Source of the DNA: Mycobacterium kyogaense
Lineage (GTDB): Bacteria; Actinomycetota; Actinomycetes; Mycobacteriales; Mycobacteriaceae
Reading direction: 5' to 3'
Assembly: GCF_003254575.1 (NCBI RefSeq)
Contig: NZ_QJUA01000012.1
Coordinates: forward strand, 1 to 64,000
Length of the DNA stretch: 64,000 nt
This document shows, piece by piece, positions 23,192 through 32,359 of this stretch. The position numbers and the translations under genes are program-made. The first letter of the stretch is position 1, and each line of letters begins with the position of its first letter. The notes under the pieces were generated by a model that was given only the letters and a program-made list of their open reading frames with translations, ran no database searches and was not told where the DNA came from.

Positions 23192-24444
23192 ACCAGCGCG
23201 CGGAGTACACCTTCGGCGGCTCGGCGCCCACTGAGCAGCGCACCCTGGATGGACGCGGTGTCGCGGTGATCGCCGCACACCCACAGCCCCGACGGATCGC
23301 GCACCTTCTTGCGCACCACCAGCGGCGGCAGCTGAGGCGGCAACGCGTCGGGCACGACATGCCTGATCACCGGCTGCCAGTCCGCCCCGGTGAGGCCCAG
23401 GATCGTCGCCGCATGGGCGCGCATCTGGTCCTCGGTCGGCTCGGGCCGGCCCGGCCCGAGTAGCGCTGACGCCGCGATCAGATGCCGCCCCGCCGGTGCA
23501 TAGCTGGGCGCCGCGGCGCTGATGACGGCGGTGTTGACCACCGGCCCGGTCGCGCCGGGCCTGCCGTCCACCCACAGCATGGGCGGACCCTGCCACGGTT
23601 GGTCGGTGGCCCACCAGTCGGTGACGACGCCGTGCATGGTGGCGGAGACGCCGCCGATCCACTGCGCCGCCTGTGGCGCGTCGGTTGCCACCACCACCTC
23701 GCGGGCCTGCACGCGGCTTCCGTCGTCGGCCGTCACCTGCCAGCCGGAACCCACCCGTGCGATGTCGACCACCCGGCGCTGCAGTGCCACGCGCTCACCC
23801 AGCGGGGCGGCCAGCTGGCGGGGGAGCGCCGCCATGCCTCCGGCCGGGAGTGCGGGCACTCCGAGCGCGAACGTGCGCACCAGCAGCAACGCGAACGCGT
23901 TCGATGTCGCCCCGGAGTCGTCGAGCACGACCCCGGACAGGAACCGATCGATCACCCGACGCAGCTCGCCCGAGACGCCGCTGCGGTCCAGCGCGGTCAC
24001 CAGTGAGGTGTCGCCGCCCCGCTTCAGGTGCCCCGGCCGCAACGCCCCGTGCGCCCATCGCGTCAGCGCCACCACATCTTTCGGCGCGACCGCGCGACGG
24101 GCCAGCATGCCCGGCAGACGCGACGGCGCCCGCAGCGGATGCGCCAGCACCACATCACCGCGCTCCCGGCGCACCCCGACCCCCGCGCCGAACGGCTGCA
24201 ACCGCAGCGCGGCCACGTCGACGCAGCGATCCAGCTCCGGGTAGGCGGGGTTGAGCACCTGGAAGCCGCGATCACAGCGGAAGCCGTCGACGACGTCGGT
24301 GCGAATCCGGCCGCCCACGTCGTCGGCGGCTTCCCACACCTGCACCTCGCGCCCCGCCTCGGCGAGCACCGACGCACACCGCAAGCCGGCCAGACCGGCG
24401 CCGACTACCACGACCTCGGCTTCGGTGGCTTCGGTGACGCTCAT
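23188..24444 (-). CDS. FAD-dependent amine-oxidase/phytoene-desaturase-like oxidoreductase
   Basis: 418 residues. The N-terminal dinucleotide-binding motif [24 protein letters not shown] is followed by the GRIRT motif ([24 protein letters not shown]). The C-terminal FAD motif is [21 protein letters not shown]. The overall layout is that of the flavin amine oxidase/protoporphyrinogen oxidase superfamily, with substrate unknown. The ATG at 24444 has a leaderless -10 box 6 nt upstream. Divergent from ppc across 23 bp. Confidence 0.88.
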   Translation of the reverse strand: MSVTEATEAEVVVVGAGLAGLRCASVLAEAGREVQVWEAADDVGGRIRTDVVDGFRCDRGFQVLNPAYPELDRCVDVAALRLQPFGAGVGVRRERGDVVLAHPLRAPSRLPGMLARRAVAPKDVVALTRWAHGALRPGHLKRGGDTSLVTALDRSGVSGELRRVIDRFLSGVVLDDSGATSNAFALLLVRTFALGVPALPAGGMAALPRQLAAPLGERVALQRRVVDIARVGSGWQVTADDGSRVQAREVVVATDAPQAAQWIGGVSATMHGVVTDWWATDQPWQGPPMLWVDGRPGATGPVVNTAVISAAAPSYAPAGRHLIAASALLGPGRPEPTEDQMRAHAATILGLTGADWQPVIRHVVPDALPPQLPPLVVRKKVRDPSGLWVCGDHRDTASIQGALLSGRRAAEGVLRALV

Positions 24445-24450
24445 CCGGCC

Positions 24451-24456
24451 ACGCTA
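24451..24456 (-). promoter_or_regulatory. Leaderless -10 box for the flavoprotein gene
   Basis: TAGCGT on the minus strand ends 6 nt before the ATG at 24444. Its first two bases are shared with the -10 box of ppc on the other strand. Confidence 0.5.
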
Positions 24457-24460
24457 CCGT
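24455..24460 (+). promoter_or_regulatory. Leaderless -10 box for ppc
   Basis: TACCGT ends 7 nt before the GTG at 24468. It overlaps the opposing box by two bases (24455-24456). Confidence 0.5.
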
Positions 24461-24467
24461 GCTCGCC

Positions 24468-27308
24468 GTGCGTCCCCCTGTGGCTACGTCGATACTGGGC
24501 ACCATGCCGCCGACAACCGACAACCTGCTCGAACCCATCGGAGCCGTCCAGCGCACGCAGGTGGGGCGGGAGGCGACCGAGCCGATGCGGGAAGACATCC
24601 GGCTGCTCGGCGCGATCCTCGGCGACACCGTGCGCGAGCAGAACGGTGAGGAGACATTCGGACTCATCGAGCAGGCGCGGGTCGAGTCGTTCCGGGTGCG
24701 CCGCTCCGAGATCGACCGCTCGGAGTTGGCGCGACTGTTCGACGGCATCGATGCCCGCCACGCGATCCCGGTGATCCGCGCGTTCACCCATTTCGCGTTG
24801 CTGGCCAACGTCGCCGAGGACATCCACCGGGAACGCCGTCGCGCCGTGCACGAGGCTGCCGGGGAACCGCCGCAGAACAGCACCCTGGCCGCGACGTACC
24901 TCAAGCTCGACGACGCCGACCTCGACGCCAAGGAGGTGGCCGAGGCGCTCGACGGTGCGCTGGTCGCCCCGGTCATCACCGCGCATCCCACCGAGACACG
25001 GCGCCGCACCGTGTTCGACACCCAGCACCGCATCACCGAACTGATGCGGATGCGGCTGCGCGGATTGACCCACACCGAGGACGGCCGCGACATCGAGCGC
25101 GAGTTGCGCCGGCACATCCTGACCCTGTGGCAGACCGCGCTGATCCGGTTGTCCCGCCTCAAGATCTCCGACGAGATCGAGACGGGCCTTCGGTACTACC
25201 CGGCGGCGTTCCTCGACGTCATCCCGCGGGTCAACGCCGAGGTGCGGGCCGCGCTGCAGAGCCGCTGGCCCGACGCGGACCTGCTGCGCGAGCCGATCCT
25301 GCGCCCCGGTTCGTGGATTGGCGGGGACCGGGACGGCAACCCGAACGTCACCGCCGAGATCGTCCGGATGGCCACCGGCAGTGCGGCTTTCACCGCGTTC
25401 ACGCACTACTTCACCGAACTGACCGCGCTCGAGCAGGAACTGTCGATGTCGGTCCGGTTGGTCCACGTCAGCGAGGAGCTGGCCGCGCTGGCCGATGCGT
25501 GCGCCGAGCCCGCCCGCGCCGACGAGCCCTACCGGCGCGCGCTGCGCGTCGTGCACGCGCGGTTGACCGCGACCGCCTGCCAGATACTGGACCGGCAGCC
25601 CGAACACCAACTCGATCTCGGCATGACGGCGTACGAGACCCCGGCCGAGCTGTCGGCCGATCTCGACGCCGTCGACGCGTCATTGCGGGCCAACGGTAGC
25701 GCGGTGCTCGCCGACGACCGGTTGGCGCGCCTGCGGGAAGCGGTGCGCGTCTTCGGCTTTCACCTCAGTGGTCTGGACATGCGGCAGAACTCCGACATGC
25801 ACGAGGAGGTGATCGCCGAGCTGCTGGCCTGGGCCGGCGTGCACGCCGACTATGCGTCGCTGAGCGAGGACGAGCGGGTCGAGTTGCTCGCCGCTGAGCT
25901 CGCCACGCGCCGCCCGCTGATCGGCCCGGGTGCGCAGCTGTCGGAGTTGGCCCGCAAGGAACTCGACATCGTGATCGCCGCGGCGCGTGCGGTGCACGTG
26001 TTCGGGCCCGCCGCGGTACCCAACTACATCATCTCGATGTGCCAGTCCGTGTCGGACATGCTCGAGGCGGCGCTGCTGCTGAAAGAGGCAGGGCTGCTGG
26101 ATGTCTCGGGTGAGCACCCCTACGCGCCGGTCGGCATCGTGCCGCTGTTCGAGACCATCGACGACCTGCAGCGTGGGTCGGCGATCATGCAGGCAGCGCT
26201 GGACCTTCCGCTCTACCGGGCGATCGTGGCCGCCCGCGGGGACAGCCATGAGGTGATGCTCGGCTACTCGGACTCGAACAAGGACGGCGGGTACCTCGCC
26301 GCGAACTGGGCGCTGTACCGGGCCGAGCTGGATCTGGTCGAGATGGCTCGCGCGGCGGGAATCCGGTTGCGGCTCTTCCACGGCCGCGGCGGCACCGTCG
26401 GCCGGGGCGGCGGACCGAGCTACGACGCGATCCTGGCGCAGCCGCCGGGCGCGGTGAACGGTTCGCTGCGCATCACCGAGCAGGGCGAGGTGATCGGCGC
26501 GAAGTACGCTGAACCCCGCCTGGCGCACCGCAACCTGGAGACGCTGCTGGCGGCCACGCTGGAGGCCACCCTGCTCGACGTCGAAGGACTCGGAGACGAA
26601 GCGGAACCGGCCTATGCCGTTCTGGACGACCTGGCCGCCCGTGCGCAGCGCGCGTACGCCGAATTGGTTCACGAGACACCGGGTTTCGTCGATTACTTCA
26701 AGGCCTCGACGCCGGTCAGCGAGATCGGTGCCCTGAACATCGGCAGCAGGCCGACCTCGCGCAAACCCACCACGTCCATCTCCGACCTGCGGGCGATCCC
26801 GTGGGTGCTCGCCTGGAGTCAGTCGCGCATCATGCTGCCGGGCTGGTACGGCACCGGCACCGCGTTCGAGGACTACATCGGCGACGGGCCCGACAGCGAC
26901 GCGCGGCTGAAAGTGCTGCAGGACCTCTACCGGCGGTGGCCCTTCTTCGCGACGGTGCTGTCGAACATGGCTCAGGTGCTGGCGAAGTCGGATCTGGGGC
27001 TGGCGGCGCGCTACGCCGAACTGGTCGACGACGTCGAGTTGCGGCACCGGGTGTTCGACAAGATCGTCGACGAACACGCCCGCACCATCCGGATGCACAA
27101 GCTCATCACCGGCCAGGACGACCTGCTGGCCGACAACCCGGCGCTGGCGCGGTCGGTGTTCAACCGCTTCCCGTACCTGGAACCGCTGAACCACCTGCAG
27201 GTCGAACTGCTGCGCCGCTACCGGTCGGGCGACGAGGACGAGCTGGTGCAGCGCGGCATCCTACTGACGATGAGCGGGTTGGCCACCGCCTTGCGCAACA
27301 GTGGCTAG
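24468..27308 (+). CDS. ppc: Phosphoenolpyruvate carboxylase
   Basis: Anaplerotic carboxylation of PEP to oxaloacetate, linking glycolysis to the TCA cycle. About 946 residues. Catalytic His in [14 protein letters not shown]; also the [10 protein letters not shown] substrate motif, [23 protein letters not shown], the glycine-rich [16 protein letters not shown] and C-terminal RSIPWVL-like [14 protein letters not shown] prefer the GTG at 24468 because of its leaderless promoter. The ATG at 24504 (934 residues) also works, but has neither a promoter at the right spacing nor a ribosome-binding site. Confidence 0.96.
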   Translation: MRPPVATSILGTMPPTTDNLLEPIGAVQRTQVGREATEPMREDIRLLGAILGDTVREQNGEETFGLIEQARVESFRVRRSEIDRSELARLFDGIDARHAIPVIRAFTHFALLANVAEDIHRERRRAVHEAAGEPPQNSTLAATYLKLDDADLDAKEVAEALDGALVAPVITAHPTETRRRTVFDTQHRITELMRMRLRGLTHTEDGRDIERELRRHILTLWQTALIRLSRLKISDEIETGLRYYPAAFLDVIPRVNAEVRAALQSRWPDADLLREPILRPGSWIGGDRDGNPNVTAEIVRMATGSAAFTAFTHYFTELTALEQELSMSVRLVHVSEELAALADACAEPARADEPYRRALRVVHARLTATACQILDRQPEHQLDLGMTAYETPAELSADLDAVDASLRANGSAVLADDRLARLREAVRVFGFHLSGLDMRQNSDMHEEVIAELLAWAGVHADYASLSEDERVELLAAELATRRPLIGPGAQLSELARKELDIVIAAARAVHVFGPAAVPNYIISMCQSVSDMLEAALLLKEAGLLDVSGEHPYAPVGIVPLFETIDDLQRGSAIMQAALDLPLYRAIVAARGDSHEVMLGYSDSNKDGGYLAANWALYRAELDLVEMARAAGIRLRLFHGRGGTVGRGGGPSYDAILAQPPGAVNGSLRITEQGEVIGAKYAEPRLAHRNLETLLAATLEATLLDVEGLGDEAEPAYAVLDDLAARAQRAYAELVHETPGFVDYFKASTPVSEIGALNIGSRPTSRKPTTSISDLRAIPWVLAWSQSRIMLPGWYGTGTAFEDYIGDGPDSDARLKVLQDLYRRWPFFATVLSNMAQVLAKSDLGLAARYAELVDDVELRHRVFDKIVDEHARTIRMHKLITGQDDLLADNPALARSVFNRFPYLEPLNHLQVELLRRYRSGDEDELVQRGILLTMSGLATALRNSG

Positions 27309-27366
27309 ATTGTTGCTGCCGCAACGGTGGCTGAATTGTTGCTGCCGCAACGGTGGCTAGATTGCT
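27301..27366 (+). repeat. 26-bp tandem repeat with hairpins at the end of ppc
   Basis: Two 26-bp units (27301-27326 and 27327-27352) differ at two bases; a partial third copies the first 12 bases (27353-27364). Each full unit contains GTTGC-TGCC-GCAAC, a perfect 5-bp stem with a 4-nt loop (27312-27325 and 27338-27351). The first unit holds the ppc stop codon. It may work as a terminator or recoding barrier between convergent genes, or simply be a replication-slippage product. Confidence 0.8.
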
Positions 27367-27378
27367 GCGCCCCGAACA

Positions 27379-28644
27379 TCAACGCGCGAGCAGGCCTTTC
27401 GCGACGTGCGTCACCTGGATCTCGTTGCTACCCGCGTAGATCATCAGCGACTTGGCGTCGCGGGCGAGCTGCTCGACCCGGTACTCGGCCATGTATCCGT
27501 TTCCGCCGAAGAGCTGGACTGCCTCCATCGCCACGTCGGTAGCGGCCTTGGTGGAGTAGAGCTTCATCGCCGACGATTCGGCCAGTGAGGGGATCTTGCC
27601 TGCGGCAAAACTCTCCAGCGCGTTGAACACCATGTTCTGTACGTTCAGCCGCGCGATCTCCATCTCGGCCAGCTTCAGTTGGATCAACTGGAACCTGCCG
27701 ATCTCTTGACCCCAGAGAGTGCGTGATTTGGCGTAATCGACGCACAGACGGTGGCACTCGTTGATGATCCCCAGCGACAGGATGGCGCAACCGACCCGCT
27801 CCACGATGAAACTCGAGCGGGCGCTGTCACGGCCGTCACCGCCCTTGTGATCCTCGGTCTCGCCGAGCAGCCGGTCCCGCGTGAGCCGGACGTTGTCGAA
27901 GAACAATTCACCTGTGGGGGAGGAGTGCATGCCCATCTTTTTGAACGGCTTGCCCTGCGTGAGGCCCTCCATCCCGGTGTCGAGGACGAAGGTCAGCACC
28001 TTCCGGTCCCGCTTGCCGGCCTGATCGCCCTCATCGAGCTTGGCGTAGACGACGATGACGTCTGCGTACGGCCCGTTGGTGATGAAGGTCTTCTGTCCGT
28101 TGAGGATGTAGTCGTCGCCGTCGCGGCGGACGTAGGTCTTCATGCCGCCGAACGCGTCAGAGCCGGAGTCGGGCTCGGTGATCGCCCACGCGGCCACCTT
28201 GTTCAGCGTGACGATGTCCTTGAGCCAGCGCTGCTTCTGGGTCAGGGTGCCGCGGCTCGCGATCGTGGCCGCACCGAGGCCGAGGCTGACGCCGACGGCG
28301 GCCACGCTACCGAGGGTGACGCCGGTGAGCTCACTGATCAGCACTGCGGCCATGCTGCCCTGGGCTGCCAGCGGGTTGCCGCCGGACTTGCCGCCCGACT
28401 TCTTCTCGGGTTCGGGCTCACCGGCGGCGATCCGGTCGGCCTTCTCCTGTTCCTTGGCCAGCATCTTGTCGACCGTCTCGTCGATCAACGCATCGAGGCC
28501 GAACTCCTTGAAGAGCTTGCGCATGATGTCGTACGGCGGCAGGTCGCCGTGCTCGAGTTCATCGATGTGGGGACGGATTTCCCGGTCGATGAAGGTGCGC
28601 ACGGAATCGCGGACCATCTCGTCGGTCTCAGACCATTCGAACAT
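27379..28644 (-). CDS. Acyl-CoA dehydrogenase with a Lys/Gly-rich insert
   Basis: FAD-dependent alpha,beta-dehydrogenation of an acyl-CoA. 421 residues. Signatures are AWAITEPDSGSDAFGG, NGQKTFITNG and C-terminal QLFGGNGYMAEYRVEQLARD. Where MCAD has its catalytic Glu (IYEGT) this protein has IYAGS. Glu282 in FIVERVGCA aligns with the helix-G catalytic Glu of isovaleryl/long-chain types, so it is probably active. Residues about 58-95 are an unusual Lys/Glu- then Gly-rich insertion. The ATG at 28644 has a strong AGAAGGAG site. Substrate unknown. Confidence 0.9.
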   Translation of the reverse strand: MFEWSETDEMVRDSVRTFIDREIRPHIDELEHGDLPPYDIMRKLFKEFGLDALIDETVDKMLAKEQEKADRIAAGEPEPEKKSGGKSGGNPLAAQGSMAAVLISELTGVTLGSVAAVGVSLGLGAATIASRGTLTQKQRWLKDIVTLNKVAAWAITEPDSGSDAFGGMKTYVRRDGDDYILNGQKTFITNGPYADVIVVYAKLDEGDQAGKRDRKVLTFVLDTGMEGLTQGKPFKKMGMHSSPTGELFFDNVRLTRDRLLGETEDHKGGDGRDSARSSFIVERVGCAILSLGIINECHRLCVDYAKSRTLWGQEIGRFQLIQLKLAEMEIARLNVQNMVFNALESFAAGKIPSLAESSAMKLYSTKAATDVAMEAVQLFGGNGYMAEYRVEQLARDAKSLMIYAGSNEIQVTHVAKGLLAR

Positions 28645-28663
28645 TTCTCTTCTCCTTCTCTGA

Positions 28664-29545
28664 TCAGGGCAGCCGAGCGGCGATGTCGTCGATGGTCCAC
28701 GCCTCGTCGGTCTCGATGGTCTTGACGTCGTGCCAGCCGGCGAGCTCGCTGATGGCGCCGCCCTGTACGGCGAACACCTTGCCCGTGATCGGGCACTGGG
28801 CAGTCGCGAGGTACGCAACCAGCGGTGAGATGTTGGCGGGACTGAAGGCGTCGAAGCCACCCTCGGCTTCGGCGTCGGCCGCCTCAGCGGCCATCAACGC
28901 ACCCATGCCCGGCGTCGCCAGCGTCAGCCGCGTGCGGGCGATCGGCGCGATCGCGTTGGCCCGCACACCGTAGCGCTGCAACTCGTCTGCGGCGACCAGC
29001 GTCAGCGCGGCGATGGCCGCCTTCGCCGCCCCGTAGTTGGCCTGTCCCGCATTGGGAACGGTCACACCCGATGCCGAGGCTGTGTTGACGATCGCGGCGT
29101 CGGGCTGGCGACCGGCCTTCGACTCGGCCTTCCAGTAGGTCGCGGCGTGCCGGATGACCGAGAAGTGGCCCTTGAGGTGCACGGCCACCACGGCATCCCA
29201 GTCGGACTCCACCAATGCCGGGATGAACCCGTCGCGGAGGATGCCTGCGTTGTTCACGACGACGTCGAGCCTGCCGAACTCATCGATGGCCTGGTCCAAC
29301 AGCGCCTCGGCGCCCGCCCAGGTCGCGATGTTCTCGGTGTTCACCACGGCACGTCCGCCGGCGGCGACGATGTCGTTGACCGTCTCCTGTGCGGGGGTGC
29401 CGTCTGCGCCGTCACCGCTGTTGCTGCCACCGAGGTCGTTGACCACGACGGCGGCACCTTCACGGGCGAACAGCAGAGCGTGTTCGCGACCGATACCGCG
29501 ACCGGCGCCGGTGATGACGACCACGCGGCCTTCCAAGGCACCCAT
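28664..29545 (-). CDS. SDR family oxidoreductase
   Basis: 293 residues. NAD(P)-binding VVVITGAGRGIGREHALLFA at the N-terminus, NNAGIL, the catalytic Ser in ASASGVTVPNAGQANYGAAKAAI (the YxxxK pair is in this stretch) and a longer C-terminus like hydroxyacyl-CoA dehydrogenases of the multifunctional enzyme type. It is the likely 3-hydroxyacyl-CoA dehydrogenase step of the module. The ATG at 29545 follows a GGAGAAG site; an upstream frame extension has none. Confidence 0.9.
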   Translation of the reverse strand: MGALEGRVVVITGAGRGIGREHALLFAREGAAVVVNDLGGSNSGDGADGTPAQETVNDIVAAGGRAVVNTENIATWAGAEALLDQAIDEFGRLDVVVNNAGILRDGFIPALVESDWDAVVAVHLKGHFSVIRHAATYWKAESKAGRQPDAAIVNTASASGVTVPNAGQANYGAAKAAIAALTLVAADELQRYGVRANAIAPIARTRLTLATPGMGALMAAEAADAEAEGGFDAFSPANISPLVAYLATAQCPITGKVFAVQGGAISELAGWHDVKTIETDEAWTIDDIAARLP

Positions 29546-29611
29546 GTCTTCTCCTTCAATTGGAAACGTTTGCTTCGCCGTCACGATCGGTTGTGACACG
29601 TGATGGCGGGA

Positions 29612-30484
29612 TCAGTCGGTGATTTCAGCGATGCCGTTGCTCAGTACGATGTCGTCACCGCGGACCGTCTCGAAGGCGTATGTGGTGACGCCATTTTCGG
29701 TGTACACGCGCCAGATCCGGGTCGACAGGTCGTCGCCGGGAAAAACGAACTTCGAGAACCGCACGGCCAAGCGATTCACCCGGGCCACGTCAGAACCGGC
29801 TACCTCGGCAACGATTCCCCAGCCGGCCATCGCCATCGTGCAGAGGCCGTGGGCGATGATGCCCGGAAGGCCTGCGTCCTTGGCGACCTCCTCGTCCAAG
29901 TGCAGCGGCACCGGATCGCCCGATGCCGGTGCGTACCGGAAGGTCTGGTCGTCGTCGACGTGCGCGGTCACGGTTGCCGCCGGCGGCCCCTCCTTGACCC
30001 CGGGGTGCGACGCGATCACGGGGATCGCTTCGCCGACCTTCTCGCCCGCGTCGACGCCGCGGAAGAAACCAGAAAGGTACTGCTCGTTGACGAGTTCACC
30101 CGAGATCTGGTCGTGGCAGGTGAGGTGGATGTAGACCAGCGCACCGGTGGACTTCGTCTCCCAGCCGATCACGCGCCCGCGAGACACCAGCGTGTCGCCC
30201 GGCTTGATCGGGCGGTGGAAGTGGAAGTCCTGCTCGCCGTGCGTGATCCGGCCGAAGATGCTCATCGGGACCACATCCACGGCCGGGGCCATCAACGCGT
30301 CGAACGCCGGCACGATGGCGAACACCGGTGAGCCGACGTCACCTGCGAGGTGCGCGGGGACCGGGTCATTGGTCGCCGCGGCGTACTCCGCGAGACGTTC
30401 GCGAGTGACCTCGAAACGCTCCTCGTCGGACCACAGATTCAGACCTGCGCGGTCGAATTCGTGCCGATCGCCCACCTCAGGCAC
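29612..30484 (-). CDS. MaoC-like dehydratase, double hot-dog
   Basis: About 290 residues with two hot-dog halves. The N-terminal half is FAS1-like (PVPAHLAGDVGSPVFAIVPAFDALM, HGEQDFHFHRPIKPGDTL). The C-terminal MaoC half holds the hydratase motif DPVPLHLDEEVAKDAGLPGIIAHGL. Predicted to hydrate 2-enoyl-CoA. Start uncertain: the GTG at 30484 overlaps the upstream stop, and the GTG at 30475 is three codons inside. It lies between the SDR and SRPBCC genes. Confidence 0.87.
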   Translation of the reverse strand: MPEVGDRHEFDRAGLNLWSDEERFEVTRERLAEYAAATNDPVPAHLAGDVGSPVFAIVPAFDALMAPAVDVVPMSIFGRITHGEQDFHFHRPIKPGDTLVSRGRVIGWETKSTGALVYIHLTCHDQISGELVNEQYLSGFFRGVDAGEKVGEAIPVIASHPGVKEGPPAATVTAHVDDDQTFRYAPASGDPVPLHLDEEVAKDAGLPGIIAHGLCTMAMAGWGIVAEVAGSDVARVNRLAVRFSKFVFPGDDLSTRIWRVYTENGVTTYAFETVRGDDIVLSNGIAEITD

Positions 30485-30911
30485 CGGTGGCGAGCGCGGC
30501 GAGCTTGTCGAGCGACTCCTGGATCTGCTTGGTGCCGTCCTTTTCGACCGCCTTGCCGAGTGCACCCTTGATCAGCGCGCCCTCGAAATCGCCCGCAACC
30601 CGCACGTCGGTGCTGTCGCCGGACGGTGTCAGCTCGAACGAGAAGTCCGCCTTGACCCCCGCCATGCCCGTGCCGGACAGGACCAGCTTGTTGTTCGTCA
30701 CCTCCTCGACGACCCACTCGATCTTGTTCGCCATTCCGAGCATGAAGATCTTCGCGGTGAGGTTGGCTCCGGCGGTCAGCTTGGCCGGCGGCTCCACCAT
30801 CCAGCGCTCGTGGATGGTGAACCACTCACCCCACGTGTTCGGGTCGCTGATCACCTCGATCAGTGTGGCCGAAGATGCTGGGAGAGTGGCGGTCTGCTCG
30901 ATGTGCCCCAT
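30477..30911 (-). CDS. SRPBCC (Bet v 1-like) family protein
   Basis: 144 residues with the polyketide-cyclase/START-like pattern: VISDPNTWGEWFTIHERWM near the N-terminus, a central beta sheet, and a long C-terminal helix (KDGTKQIQESLDKLAAL). Such proteins bind hydrophobic ligands in a cavity; a direct catalytic role is not evident. Good ribosome-binding site (AAGGAG). It sits between thiolase and MaoC genes of the same operon, so the ligand may be the acyl-CoA or lipid being degraded. Confidence 0.8.
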   Translation of the reverse strand: MGHIEQTATLPASSATLIEVISDPNTWGEWFTIHERWMVEPPAKLTAGANLTAKIFMLGMANKIEWVVEEVTNNKLVLSGTGMAGVKADFSFELTPSGDSTDVRVAGDFEGALIKGALGKAVEKDGTKQIQESLDKLAALATGA

Positions 30912-30983
30912 GTCGATGGTCTCCTTGGTTTTCGGGAATCTGGTTGATGTGTCGGATGGATGTCGGCGGGGGAGTGACGTCGA

Positions 30984-32189
30984 TCAGCGATCGGCGCGTT
31001 GGTAGGCGGTGACGACGGCAGCACCGCCCAGGCCGATGTTGTGCTGCAGCGCCGCGGTCACATCGGCGACCTGGCGCTGGTCGGCGGTGCCCCGCAGCTG
31101 CCAGGTCAGTTCGGCGCACTGTGCGAGGCCTGTCGCTCCGAGCGGATGGCCCTTCGAGATGAGGCCGCCCGAGGGGTTGACGACCCACGTGCCGCCGTAA
31201 GTGGTCTCGTCGGCGTCGATCAGCGTGCCCGCCTCACCGGGGGCGCACAGACCCAACGCCTCGTAGAGCAGGAGTTCGTTGGCAGAGAAGCAGTCGTGCA
31301 GCTCGATGACCTGGAAGTCCGCGGCCCCCAGACCGGACTGGTCATACACCTTCTGTGCGGCTTGGACATTCATGTCGTAGCCGATGATGCTCTTGCAGGT
31401 GCCGTCGAAGGTGGACGTGAAGTCGGTCGTCATCGCCTGACCGACGATCTCGACCGCCTGATGAGCAAGCCCGTGCCTGTCGACGAAGTCTTCGCTCGCC
31501 AGGACTGCCGCGGCAGAACCATCCGAGGTCGGCGAACACTGGAGCTTGGTCAGCGGGTCGTAGATCATCCGGGCATCGAGTATTTGGTCAAGGCTGTACT
31601 CGTCGCGGAACTGCGAGTACGGGTTGTTTACCGAGTGCTTGTGGTTCTTGTGCCCAATCTTGGCGAAATGCTCGGCGGTCGTGCCGTAGGTCTGCATGTG
31701 CTCGCGGCCGGCGGCTCCGAACATCCATGGTGCTGGCGGGAAGAGCACCTCGGAGATCTCCGCCAGCGCTTGCATGTGGTTCGCGATCGGCTGTTCCCGG
31801 TCGTCGTAGGTGGTGCCCAGCGAACCGGGCTGCATCTTCTCGAAACCAAGTGCCAGAACGCAGTCGGCCAGACCGCCCCTGATCGACCGCGCACCGAGGT
31901 ACAGGGCGGTGGAGCCGGTCGAGCAGTTGTTGTTGACGTTGACGACCGGGATGCCGGTCAATCCCAGCTCGTAGACGGCACGCTGCCCCGAGGTGGACTC
32001 GCCGTAGACGTAGCCCACGTACGCCTCCTCGATCTCGTCGTAGGAGATCCCGGCATCGGCGAGCGCCTTGGTGCCCGACTCCCTGGCCATGTCCGGGTAA
32101 TCCCACGCGCTGCCGTCGTCGTTGCGCCGTCGGCCCGGCTTCTCGAACTTCGTCATGCCGACACCGACAACGAAAACCCGTTCTGCCAC
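30984..32189 (-). CDS. Thiolase-like lipid-transfer protein (SCP-x type)
   Basis: 401 residues of the non-condensing thiolase/SCP-x thiolase family. The nucleophilic Cys lies in [19 protein letters not shown], and the active-site His residues are in [12 protein letters not shown] and [14 protein letters not shown]. It probably cleaves 3-ketoacyl-CoA in the last step of the module. The GTG start follows a GAGAGGA site. Divergent from the AraC regulator, with 170 bp between them. Confidence 0.9.
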   Translation of the reverse strand: MAERVFVVGVGMTKFEKPGRRRNDDGSAWDYPDMARESGTKALADAGISYDEIEEAYVGYVYGESTSGQRAVYELGLTGIPVVNVNNNCSTGSTALYLGARSIRGGLADCVLALGFEKMQPGSLGTTYDDREQPIANHMQALAEISEVLFPPAPWMFGAAGREHMQTYGTTAEHFAKIGHKNHKHSVNNPYSQFRDEYSLDQILDARMIYDPLTKLQCSPTSDGSAAAVLASEDFVDRHGLAHQAVEIVGQAMTTDFTSTFDGTCKSIIGYDMNVQAAQKVYDQSGLGAADFQVIELHDCFSANELLLYEALGLCAPGEAGTLIDADETTYGGTWVVNPSGGLISKGHPLGATGLAQCAELTWQLRGTADQRQVADVTAALQHNIGLGGAAVVTAYQRADR

Positions 32190-32306
32190 TGGCGGTCCTC
32201 TCGATAGGTCAGCTGATCAACTGTTCCGAATCGAGGCTAGGTCGCCCGCCGGACCCTGACGAGGACCCCGGCAGGCGTCTTGGGGGACCGAAACGATCAT
32301 CGGTAA

Positions 32307-32312
32307 TAGGAT
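32307..32312 (+). promoter_or_regulatory. Candidate -10 box for the AraC-type gene
   Basis: TAGGAT fits TANNNT in the 170-bp divergent region (32190-32359) and would give a leader of about 40 nt. I see no clear inverted repeat for regulator binding in this region. Confidence 0.3.
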
Positions 32313-32359
32313 CGGAAGCTGATTCGATCGCAGGTCACGCGAAGGGCGTCCGCCGAGAC

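Noticed and set aside
29564..29571. AAACGTTT palindrome upstream of the SDR gene as a regulator site
   Set aside because: An 8-bp palindrome alone is weak evidence, it does not match the sterol-regulator consensus I know, and no second copy is present near the module.
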